The position numbers and the translations under genes are program-made. Positions 7,327-12,471 of a stretch of DNA of 12,471 nt are shown here, one piece after another; position 1 is the stretch's first letter, and every line of letters begins with the position of its first letter. This stretch comes from Thermoplasmata archaeon (GTDB taxonomy: Archaea; Thermoplasmatota; Thermoplasmata; Lutacidiplasmatales; UBA184), in assembly GCA_021798415.1 (NCBI GenBank), contig JAJZGO010000041.1, forward strand, positions 1 through 12,471, written 5' to 3'. Below the pieces are notes generated by a model. The model was not told the origin of the DNA. It worked only from the letters and a program-made list of their open reading frames with translations, and did no database searches.

Positions 7327-7336
7327 AGCCTTTATC
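7327..7336 (+). promoter_or_regulatory. TATA box for the PAC2 gene
   Basis: AGCCTTTATC, preceded by purine-rich TAAGCA as a possible BRE, is centred about 41 bases before the GTG at 7374. This predicts a start of transcription near 7359 and a leader of about 15 bases. The TTTT at 7353-7356 could also help end transcription of the upstream operon. Confidence 0.6.
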
Positions 7337-7373
7337 GGCGCCGCCCGGCTCCTTTTGCCGAGGGACACCGGCC

Positions 7374-8159
7374 GTGGAAGACGTCGTCATTCGCACGCTC
7401 GAGAAGGTCGAGCTCAAGGACCCGATCCTGGTCGAGGGGCTTCCGGGAGTCGGCAACGTCGGGAAGCTCGCGGCGGACTACCTGCGCGAGCAGCTCGGAG
7501 CGAAGCCGCTCGCGACGATCTACTCGAAGTTCTTCCCCCCGCAGGTCTACGTCGGCGAGAACGGGGTGATCCGCCTCGTCTCGAACGACCTCTACTACTG
7601 GAAGGCCCCCGCCGGGCCCGCCCGCGACCTTCTCGTGCTGGGCGGCGACTACCAGGGGATCAGTCCGGAGGGCCAGTACGAGATCACGCACCGGGTCCTC
7701 GACTACTGTGCGGCGCTCGGCGTCCGGGAGGTCTACACGCTCGCCGGCTTCGCGCAGGGGCGGGTCGTCGACGCGCCGCGGGTCCTCGGCGCCGCGACGG
7801 ACGAAGCGCGCGTCCAGGCGCTCAAGGACGCCGGGGTCGTCTTCTCCCGCAACGACCCGGGCGGCGGTCTCATCGGGGCGAGCGGCCTCTTCCTGGGACT
7901 CGGACGGCTCGTCGGCATCGACGGCGCGTGTCTCATGGGGGAGACGAGCGGCTACTTCGTCGACCCGCGGAGCGCGGAGGCGGTCCTCAAGGTCCTATCG
8001 AAGGTCCTCCACGTCGAGATAGACTTCACGGCGCTCGAGGCGAAGGCGAAGGAGATCGACCGGATCGCCCAGAAGATCCACGAGGCCGAGCAGCGCCCGG
8101 CCGAGGCCGGTACCCCGAGCTCGCCGGCGACCCGCGAGGACCTCGGCTACATCGGCTAG
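7374..8159 (+). CDS. PAC2-family protein (proteasome assembly chaperone type)
   Basis: A 261-residue PAC2-family protein. The hallmark DPILVEGLPGVGNVGKLAADYL lies at residues 16-37, followed by VRLV-type strands, DLLVLGGDYQG (85-95), REVYTLAGFAQG (118-129), GLIGASGLFLGLG (165-177), CLMGETSGYFVDP (186-198) and a charged helical tail (219-245). Archaeal PbaA/PbaB proteins of this family bind proteasome alpha-ring subunits. PbaB-type proteins do so with a C-terminal hydrophobic-Tyr-any motif. Here the end is DLGYIG, with the Tyr third from last, one place off the canonical motif. GTG at 7374 fits the short leader and the family N-terminus. The methyltransferase gene follows after 6 bases, so the two are probably co-transcribed. 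The family is clear; an actual proteasome role is not shown. Confidence 0.9.
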   Translation: MEDVVIRTLEKVELKDPILVEGLPGVGNVGKLAADYLREQLGAKPLATIYSKFFPPQVYVGENGVIRLVSNDLYYWKAPAGPARDLLVLGGDYQGISPEGQYEITHRVLDYCAALGVREVYTLAGFAQGRVVDAPRVLGAATDEARVQALKDAGVVFSRNDPGGGLIGASGLFLGLGRLVGIDGACLMGETSGYFVDPRSAEAVLKVLSKVLHVEIDFTALEAKAKEIDRIAQKIHEAEQRPAEAGTPSSPATREDLGYIG

Positions 8160-8165
8160 GGGCCC

Positions 8166-9332
8166 GTGCGCGAGCGGAACGACGCGCGGTCCGACCCCGA
8201 CCGCCCGCGGCTCGACGCCGAGGAACGCCGGCGTTCGGACGCGGTCGTCGCCCGTCTGCGCGCCTTCGCCGACCCGGACGGGTTCGTGCCGTTCGACCGG
8301 TACATGGAGCTCGCCCTCTACGCCGAGGGCCTCGGCGTCTACGGCCGCGAGCGCTCCCCCCTCGGTACCGAGGGCGACTTCTACACCGCGGTCCACGTCC
8401 ACCCGCTCTTCGGTGAGACGGTCGCCGAGCGGATCCGGACCGTCCGTCGCGTCTTGGGCCGGGACCGTCCGTTCCGCATCGTCGAGCTCGGACCCGGCGA
8501 CGGGACCCTCGCGGCGACCGTCCTCGGCGCCCTATCGAGCGCGCCCGAAGGCACGCACGGGCTCGACTACCTCCTGGTCGAACGCTCCTCGCGGCTCGGA
8601 CGGACGGCGCTCGAGAAGGTCGAGTCGGCGGGCCGGGCCGCCGGCGTCCCCGTTCGCCTCTCCTCCGCCGCCGGAGCGGACGGGCCCGTCCGCGGCGTCG
8701 TGCTCGCGAACGAGGTCCTCGACGCCCAGCCCGCGCGTCGCCTGAGATGGAACGGCACCGTGTGGACGGAGCTCGGGGTCCGGGTCGTGGACGGCCGCGT
8801 CGTGCCGGCCGAGTCGGACCGCGTGCCGCCCGTGCCGTCGCCGGCCCTCGATCCCCCTCCGCGACCCGGGACGGTCCTCGAGGTCTCGCCCGCCGCGGAG
8901 GCGCTCGTTCGTGAGGTCGCCGACCACCTGGTCGAAGGCGAGTTCATCGCGATCGACTACGGCGCCGAGGAGTCGGAGCTCGTCGCGGGCCACCCGCTGG
9001 GGACGCTCGCCGCCGTCCACCGGCACCGAACGGTCGACCCGTACGAGGCGCCCGGGGTCGCCGACCTCTCCGTCTTCGTCAACTTCACGCGGGTGCGGGC
9101 CGCCGCGCGCCGCGCCGGGCTCGAGGAGATCGCGTACTGTTCCCAGGCGGAGGCGCTCGGTTTCTGGGGGCTGCCCGCGCTCGTCGACGCCGCCGTCCGC
9201 GCGGCGCCCTCCGCCGAAGCCGAGGTCCGGGTGCGGCTCTCCGTCAAGAGCCTCCTCTTCGGGTTCGAGCGCTTCCGCGTGCTGGAGCTCGCGGCCCGCC
9301 CCACCGCCGAGGCGTTGCGCCGGGTCACGTGA
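8166..9332 (+). CDS. MidA/NDUFAF7-family SAM-dependent methyltransferase
   Basis: A 388-residue protein of the DUF185/COG1565 family. The mitochondrial member NDUFAF7 dimethylates an Arg of complex I subunit NDUFS2. Visible motifs: the N-terminal FVPFDRYMELALYAEGLGVY region, where the family has substrate-site residues, GTEGDFYTA (family phrase xGDFxTS), SAM motif I VELGPGDG (106-113), LANEVLDAQP (180-189, the family's NExxDAxP signature), and IDYG (263-266) with the downstream DLSVFVNF segment. Residues 220-245 are Pro-rich. GTG at 8166 has GGGG upstream; the first 30 residues are charged and could be trimmed to a later start. It is linked to PAC2. No complex I gene is in the window, so its substrate here is unknown. 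Its last 8 bases overlap the convergent GINS gene. Confidence 0.88.
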   Translation: MRERNDARSDPDRPRLDAEERRRSDAVVARLRAFADPDGFVPFDRYMELALYAEGLGVYGRERSPLGTEGDFYTAVHVHPLFGETVAERIRTVRRVLGRDRPFRIVELGPGDGTLAATVLGALSSAPEGTHGLDYLLVERSSRLGRTALEKVESAGRAAGVPVRLSSAAGADGPVRGVVLANEVLDAQPARRLRWNGTVWTELGVRVVDGRVVPAESDRVPPVPSPALDPPPRPGTVLEVSPAAEALVREVADHLVEGEFIAIDYGAEESELVAGHPLGTLAAVHRHRTVDPYEAPGVADLSVFVNFTRVRAAARRAGLEEIAYCSQAEALGFWGLPALVDAAVRAAPSAEAEVRVRLSVKSLLFGFERFRVLELAARPTAEALRRVT

Positions 9333-9334
9333 CC
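9323..9334. repeat. Palindrome holding both convergent stop codons
   Basis: GGTCACGTGACC is a perfect 12-base palindrome, extended by GCC/GGC arms with one bulged base. It contains the TGA of the methyltransferase on the plus strand and the TGA of GINS on the minus strand, so both proteins end in Val-Thr. It may be only a consequence of the tight convergent overlap. Confidence 0.7.
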
Positions 9335-10014
9335 GGCGTCGACGGCGACGTGCGGACCGGCTCGGCGACCCGGGCGTCGACCAGCAACTTCGCCGTCTCG
9401 GCCGGCAGCGAGAGGATGTCGTCGGCCCGGAGGTCGACCGTATCGGTACCGACCTGGATCGGTCGGCCGTCCTGGAGGATCCTCACGTAGACCGCCGGTT
9501 CGCTCGACCGGGGCGGTCGGGCCGGCCGCGCGGGCGTTGCGGCCGCCCCGGGCGGCGGGCTCGGGGCGGGGGCGGCGACGGGTGAGGTCGCCGCACGGGT
9601 CGGGCCGGGGATCGCCGGGGCCGGGACGGCGGTCGGCTCGATGTACGGGGCGGCGGTGCGGCGATGCTCGAGGAGGACGGCGAGGATGCGGTCGAAGATC
9701 GCTCGCTCCTCCGCGAGGGCGTTCGGGAGGTCGCGCGACCCTCCGATGCTCGCCTGGAAGGCGGTGGTGACGACCTTCTGGACGCGCCCCTCGACGATAT
9801 CGCGCGCCGCCTGGCTCGCGCGATGGTAGGTCTGCCGGGAGATCTCGCCCTTGCGTCCCGAAGGGTTCTCCCGAAGGTCGGTCTCGTACGACCGCCGGAC
9901 CTCGGCGAGGTAGGCCTGGGTGGTCGCGTAGAAGTCGAAGGGGAGCTTCGCGAGGCCCCGGACGGACGCTTCCGTGCGGCGTTGCTCGAGGAGGGCGGTG
10001 AAGAGGTCGGGCAT
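9325..10014 (-). CDS. Archaeal GINS replication protein (A domain before B domain)
   Basis: GINS links MCM helicase to the rest of the archaeal replisome. In this 229-residue protein the helical A domain comes first, with the family signature LAKLPFDFYATTQAYLAEVR (21-40), RQTYHRASQAARDIVEGRVQ (60-79) and a final helix around EERAIFDRILAVLLEHR (102-118). Residues 127-170 are a Pro/Ala-rich linker. The small beta-rich B domain is at 174-220, with VYVRIL, VGTD, LRADDILSLP and AKLLVDARVAEPV. The A-then-B order matches the Gins51 (Sld5/Psf1-like) type; no second GINS gene is seen here. ATG at 10014 fits the family N-terminus, and a TATA-like element at 10050-10056 gives a leader of about 13 bases. 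It is convergent with the methyltransferase and divergent from the TOPRIM gene. Confidence 0.85.
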   Translation of the reverse strand: MPDLFTALLEQRRTEASVRGLAKLPFDFYATTQAYLAEVRRSYETDLRENPSGRKGEISRQTYHRASQAARDIVEGRVQKVVTTAFQASIGGSRDLPNALAEERAIFDRILAVLLEHRRTAAPYIEPTAVPAPAIPGPTRAATSPVAAPAPSPPPGAAATPARPARPPRSSEPAVYVRILQDGRPIQVGTDTVDLRADDILSLPAETAKLLVDARVAEPVRTSPSTPVT

Positions 10015-10049
10015 CCGGTCCTGACGCGAGACGATGCGACACGCGAAGG

Positions 10050-10056
10050 ACTATAC
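10050..10056. promoter_or_regulatory. TATA-like element shared by GINS (-) and the TOPRIM gene (+)
   Basis: ACTATAC reads GTATAGT on the other strand, so it resembles a TATA box in both directions. It lies about 39 bases before the GINS start. It lies about 70 bases before the TOPRIM ATG, predicting transcription from near 10079 with a leader of about 44 bases. It is the only AT-rich element in the gap. Confidence 0.5.
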
Positions 10057-10122
10057 GAGATGTGCGGTCTCGACGGGCCCCCACGGGACGGCGCGCCGCA
10101 CCGCGTTGGGGTGCCGACGGCA

Positions 10123-10572
10123 ATGACGAACGGACGGGCGAGGGTGGAGATCCTCGACGAGTTCCTCGACCTGTGGGCGAAGCTGCGGTCCGACTCGGAA
10201 GAGGCCGGGACGGTCGTCGTCGTCGAGGGGGCCCGCGACCGACGTGCGCTTCAACGCCTCGGGCTCGGGGGGGCGATCGCGCTCGTGCACCGTGGAGCGA
10301 CGCTCGCGGGGACGGCGCACGCGCTCGTCGGGCGGGGCCGTCGGGTGATCGTCCTCACCGACTGGGACGGCGAGGGGGGTCTCCTCGCCCGGCGGCTGAA
10401 GGAGTTCCTCGCCGCCGAGCGGATCGACCTGGACCTCGAGTACCGCCGGCGGTTCGCGCGGGTCCTCCGTGGGGAGCTCGTCCACGTCGAAGGCCTGTAC
10501 GGATGGGCCCGACGGCTCGCGGAAGCGGAGGGCGCCGTCCTCGAGGAGCTCCTCGGACCGGCCCGGCCGTAG
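10123..10572 (+). CDS. Small TOPRIM-domain protein (archaeal primase/RNase M5-like group)
   Basis: A 149-residue stand-alone TOPRIM protein. After an N-terminal helix (DEFLDLWAKL) come VVVVEGARDRRALQRLG (31-47) with the catalytic Glu at 35, and VIVLTDWDGEGG (75-86) with the DxD pair D80 and D82. These form the metal site used by primases, topoisomerases and RNase M5. Small archaeal TOPRIM proteins of this kind are conserved, but their substrates are not established. ATG at 10123 was chosen because it lies downstream of the predicted transcript start and gives the usual N-terminus; GTG at 10111 is possible. ATG at 10060 would lie before the predicted start of the RNA. It is divergent from GINS and ends 13 bases before the convergent L15e gene. 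Confidence 0.82.
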   Translation: MTNGRARVEILDEFLDLWAKLRSDSEEAGTVVVVEGARDRRALQRLGLGGAIALVHRGATLAGTAHALVGRGRRVIVLTDWDGEGGLLARRLKEFLAAERIDLDLEYRRRFARVLRGELVHVEGLYGWARRLAEAEGAVLEELLGPARP

Positions 10573-10585
10573 CGCGCGGCGCCGA

Positions 10586-11200
10586 CTACGGGATGACCTT
10601 CGACTGGGTGCGGCGCGTCGAGCGTCGGTTGCGGGCGCGGGACGGTCGGAATCGCTCGGTGCCCTTACCGCTCCACCGCAAGCCCCGGCCCTCGCGACCG
10701 GCGCTCGTGAGCCCGCGAAAGACCCGGCCCCGGTGCGCCGGCGCGCCGATCCAAGCGATCGAGGGGTCCGACCGGATCTCGGGGTGGTCGGGGTCGACGA
10801 GGATGACCTCGAAGAACTTCTGTTTGCCGTCCTCACCGAGCCAGTAGGAGTTCAGGACCTCGAGGTTCGGGTAGTGCTTCTGCGCCCGTTCCTCGGCGAT
10901 GCGGCGCAGGCTCTTCGAGAGCGTCATCTTGAGGATGCCCTTGTGCTTCGGGCGTCGGCCCGCGATGATCGCGCGCTTTCCCTGGCCGCCGCGACGGACC
11001 TTGACGCGGACGACGACGAATCCGCCCTTCGCGCGGTAACCGACGGCCCGCGCCCGGTCGAGGCGGGTCGGGCGCTCGAGGCGGGTGACCGAATGTTCGC
11101 GCCTCCAGGTGAGGAGGCGCTCGTGGCGGAGGGCCGCCCCCTCGTCCCCGAGCGTCTGGCGGAACGAGCGGGCCATGTATCGGTAGGCCGAAGTCGACAT
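10586..11200 (-). CDS. rpl15e: 50S ribosomal protein L15e
   Basis: A component of the large ribosomal subunit shared by archaea and eukaryotes, 204 residues and close to family length. Clear family blocks are MSTSAYRYMARSF at the start, HERLLTWRRE, RLERPTRLDRARAVGYRAK (40-58), VVVRVKVRRGGQGKR, KSLRRIAEERAQKHYPNLEV, LNSYWLGEDGKQKFFEVILV, and DPDHPEIRSDPSIAWI. The C-terminal part is very basic, as expected for rRNA binding (RGLTSAGREGRGLR, then RPSRARNRRSTRR). ATG at 11200 lies 34 bases from the centre of a strong TATA box, so transcription likely starts only about 8 bases upstream. It is monocistronic, convergent with the TOPRIM gene. Confidence 0.97.
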   Translation of the reverse strand: MSTSAYRYMARSFRQTLGDEGAALRHERLLTWRREHSVTRLERPTRLDRARAVGYRAKGGFVVVRVKVRRGGQGKRAIIAGRRPKHKGILKMTLSKSLRRIAEERAQKHYPNLEVLNSYWLGEDGKQKFFEVILVDPDHPEIRSDPSIAWIGAPAHRGRVFRGLTSAGREGRGLRWSGKGTERFRPSRARNRRSTRRTQSKVIP

Positions 11201-11230
11201 GGAAGGCGGCGCGGGGGACCCGAGTCGTGA

Positions 11231-11244
11231 TTATAAAGCTACCG
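11231..11244 (-). promoter_or_regulatory. BRE/TATA promoter of L15e
   Basis: Read on the minus strand the site is CGGTAGCTTTATAA, a TTTATAA box with an upstream element in the BRE position. It is the best promoter match in the window, as befits a ribosomal protein gene. Confidence 0.75.
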
Positions 11245-11542
11245 TTCGGCGGCGGCGGGGCGAGCCGCCGGCGCGGGCCCGACCGCCTCAGCCGGGCCCG
11301 CGACGCCCCCGTACCCGAGGTTCGGGCGCGCGACCCGAGCGCGGTGCGGGTCGAGCCCGAGGGTGACGAGGCGGCCGTCCGACCGAAGGGCGCGCGACGT
11401 AGCTCGAGGTGGGCCCTCCGAGCGTACCCGGTTCGATAGTCGAGCGGGCGCCGACCGTCCGGCGAGGAGCTCGAGCCACCGTGCCCCAAGGGCGAACGGG
11501 CCCTCGAGACGCGCCCGGGACCCTCGACTCCGGGGTACGCCC
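11245..11542. other. Gene-free, hairpin-rich region of about 300 bases
   Basis: No reading frame here has recognisable protein motifs. A perfect 9-pair GC hairpin joins 11272-11280 to 11294-11302 across a 13-base loop. GACCCG at 11332-11337 can pair with CGGGTC at 11347-11352. An 11-pair stem with a 3-base bulge (11403-11416 with 11498-11508) encloses about 80 bases that also fold locally. Tests by eye for tRNA, SRP RNA, RNase P RNA and C/D-box motifs were negative, so this may be a non-coding RNA, an untranslated tail, or simply GC-rich spacer. Confidence 0.45.
11272..11302. repeat. GC-rich inverted repeat (9-bp stem, 13-base loop)
   Basis: CGCGGGCCC at 11272-11280 is exactly complementary to GGGCCCGCG at 11294-11302. 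It lies upstream of L15e, outside its TATA box. The high base GC makes chance pairing more likely than usual. Confidence 0.6.
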
Positions 11543-12154
11543 TCAGAGGTTCACTCGACCGGCCGCGAGGTTCGCCATCACGAAGATGATCGCGACCTGA
11601 AAGACCGCCTGGAGTCCGGCGAGCCGGGCGTTCAGGAGGCCGAGCCGGCCGACCTTGGCGAGGTCGGGGCGCTCCTTGCGGAGCTCGAGCACGATCCGCA
11701 ACTCGTTCGGCAGGAAGATCCCGAACCCCTGCACGGTGAGCGCGATGACGAGGATCCCGGCGACCTGGATCGCGAGGTAGCCGAGGTTGAAGATCCCCTG
11801 CTGCGCCGCGAGGTAGACGCCGGCAGTGATCGTGACGGTGGCGAGCGTCGGCATGAGGAACAGCATCGTTGGGACGAGGCGCTGGATGAAGTCCGCCCGT
11901 GCGGGGCCCGACATTCGCCCGAGGATCGGGCCGATCACGAGCCCCATGAAGATATCGATCCCGGTCCACATCCCGCCCGAGATCACGTGGACGTAGTCGA
12001 GGTAGAGGAACTGGCCGGTCCATAGGGCGACGACGATCCCCGCTACCGGCACCCCGACGAGCGGGAACGACCGCCAGCTGACCAGCGGCGGCGCATCGGT
12101 CGACCGCGCCGGCTCGTGAGGTACGGGCGCCCCCGTCTTGCTGCCGACTGTCAC
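11543..12154 (-). CDS. Five-helix integral membrane protein, CopD/DUF2269-like
   Basis: A 203-residue protein with a soluble Pro-rich N-terminus (1-27) and five predicted membrane segments near 29-49, 52-78, 95-118, 124-148 and 172-197. The second helix carries YLDYVHVISGGMWTGIDIF, with polar D53 and H56 inside the membrane. An H-x-[IL]-[FS]-x-x-x-W-x-G pattern of this sort is seen in CopD/DUF2269-like proteins, where the His can bind metal or haem. A charged cytoplasmic-type loop (ELRIVLELRKERPDLAK) precedes the last helix. GTG at 12154 has GGGAG a few bases upstream, and a weak TATA-like CTCTTACC (minus strand, 12185-12192) is about 34 bases before it. The family link is tentative and no substrate can be named. 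Confidence 0.7.
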   Translation of the reverse strand: MTVGSKTGAPVPHEPARSTDAPPLVSWRSFPLVGVPVAGIVVALWTGQFLYLDYVHVISGGMWTGIDIFMGLVIGPILGRMSGPARADFIQRLVPTMLFLMPTLATVTITAGVYLAAQQGIFNLGYLAIQVAGILVIALTVQGFGIFLPNELRIVLELRKERPDLAKVGRLGLLNARLAGLQAVFQVAIIFVMANLAAGRVNL

Positions 12155-12184
12155 GTCACTCCCGCGTCGCGACCCCTCGGCCGA

Positions 12185-12192
12185 GGTAAGAG
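12185..12192 (-). promoter_or_regulatory. Weak TATA-like element for the membrane protein
   Basis: Reads CTCTTACC on the minus strand, centred about 34 bases from the GTG at 12154. The spacing fits a short leader; the sequence match is poor. Confidence 0.3.
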
Positions 12193-12257
12193 CCCTCGGT
12201 TCGTACGGACGGACGAGACCTCGGCCCTCTCCCGGCGGTCACCGCCCTCCGAATCGA

Positions 12258-12265
12258 GTTAAGTA
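12258..12265 (+). promoter_or_regulatory. TATA-like element for the GNAT gene
   Basis: GTTAAGTA is centred about 26 bases before the GTG at 12287, so the transcript would begin at or beside the start codon (leaderless). It is one of few AT-rich spots in the gap. Confidence 0.4.
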
Positions 12266-12286
12266 CGAGGGGCCGGTCGACGATCC

Positions 12287-12471
12287 GTGCCCCCGTCCAC
12301 TGACGACGCGTCGCGAGCCCCCGTCTCGCTCCGCCGGCTCGAGACCTCCGAAGAGTTCCGGGCGTCCGAGGAGGTCCAGCGGGCCGCGTGGGGGATGTCG
12401 AGCGACAGTCCGGTCCCGGCGGCGATCCAGCGGGCGATCGCCGACAACGGCGGCTTGGTCCTCGGCGCGTT
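12287..12471 (+). CDS. GNAT-family acetyltransferase, N-terminal fragment
   Basis: The first 61 residues of a gene that continues past the right edge. After a short Ser/Pro-rich start, VSLRRLETSEEFRASEEVQR, AAWGMSS and VPAAIQRAIADNGGLVLGA match the N-terminal part of the COG3375 type of predicted GNAT acetyltransferases. In these the W-G of the QR-x-x-W-G motif and the GGLVLGA strand are typical. GNAT proteins transfer an acetyl group from acetyl-CoA; the acceptor here cannot be told. The acetyl-CoA-binding loop is beyond the window. The GTG start fits the leaderless spacing from the TATA-like element and the family N-terminus. It is divergent from the membrane protein. Confidence 0.75.
   Translation, partial: MPPSTDDASRAPVSLRRLETSEEFRASEEVQRAAWGMSSDSPVPAAIQRAIADNGGLVLGA

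Noticed and set aside
10060..10122. Upstream ATG start for the TOPRIM protein
   Set aside because: It lies only a few bases after the TATA-like element, before the predicted transcript start, and adds residues not seen in the family.
8957..10123. Long open frame of 388 codons on the minus strand
   Set aside because: It runs out of frame through the GINS gene and antisense to the methyltransferase, its product is Arg/Pro/Ser-rich and without motifs, and such frames are expected at this GC content.
11227..11439. Small open frame of 70 codons on the plus strand beside the L15e promoter
   Set aside because: Its start overlaps the L15e TATA box and the product is Arg-rich and low in complexity with no ribosome-binding site.
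11409..11506. Possible tRNA: GGGCCC ends pair and a GGTTCGATA stretch resembles a T-loop
   Set aside because: The bases after the TTCGATA loop do not pair with those before it, and its position relative to the outer stem is wrong for either strand.
10833..12023. Long open frame of 396 codons on the minus strand across the gene-free region
   Set aside because: It overlaps both L15e and the membrane protein in another frame and reads as low-complexity Arg/Pro/Gly sequence with no domain.

Overview
The window is chromosomal DNA from a very GC-rich archaeon. The gene set says so directly: a Nop5/fibrillarin pair for C/D-box RNA-guided methylation, a DRG-type GTPase, ribosomal protein L15e, an archaeal GINS replication protein, a TOPRIM protein, a PAC2 proteasome-assembly-type protein and KaiC-like ATPases. 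Short TATA-like elements sit 25-40 bases before several starts, and some of those transcripts look leaderless. High GC without an obviously acidic proteome fits a high-GC Thermoplasmatota-type lineage better than a haloarchaeon, but that placement is inference. No rRNA, confident tRNA, insertion sequence, CRISPR array or phage gene was seen.

Layout. 1-1501 (+): the 3' part of nop5, then fibrillarin with overlapping stop and start codons. 1458-2579 (-): the DRG GTPase, which runs into the fibrillarin tail. 2580-2697: a divergent promoter gap. 2698-7305 (+): a compact four-gene block. It holds a large HerA/VirB4/VirD4-like ATPase, a KaiC-like ATPase with an intact P-loop, and two RecA/KaiC-fold paralogues, one with no recognisable P-loop and one whose P-loop lacks the lysine. 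The last three are separated by 2 bases each. 7374-9332 (+): a PAC2-family protein with its own TATA box, then a MidA/NDUFAF7-type methyltransferase. 9325-10014 (-): GINS, whose stop codon shares a palindrome with the methyltransferase stop. 10123-10572 (+): TOPRIM protein, divergent from GINS around one TATA-like element. 10586-11200 (-): L15e with the best promoter in the window. 11241-11542: about 300 bases without a gene, rich in GC hairpins. 11543-12154 (-): a five-helix membrane protein. 12287 to the end (+): the start of a GNAT acetyltransferase.

Most of the window is archaeal housekeeping. The part that stands out is 2698-7305: a putative DNA- or protein-pumping ATPase transcriptionally coupled to one active and two apparently inactive KaiC-like subunits. 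This looks like a multi-subunit ATP-dependent switch in which the inactive paralogues act as partners or regulators of the active one. Its function is unknown.
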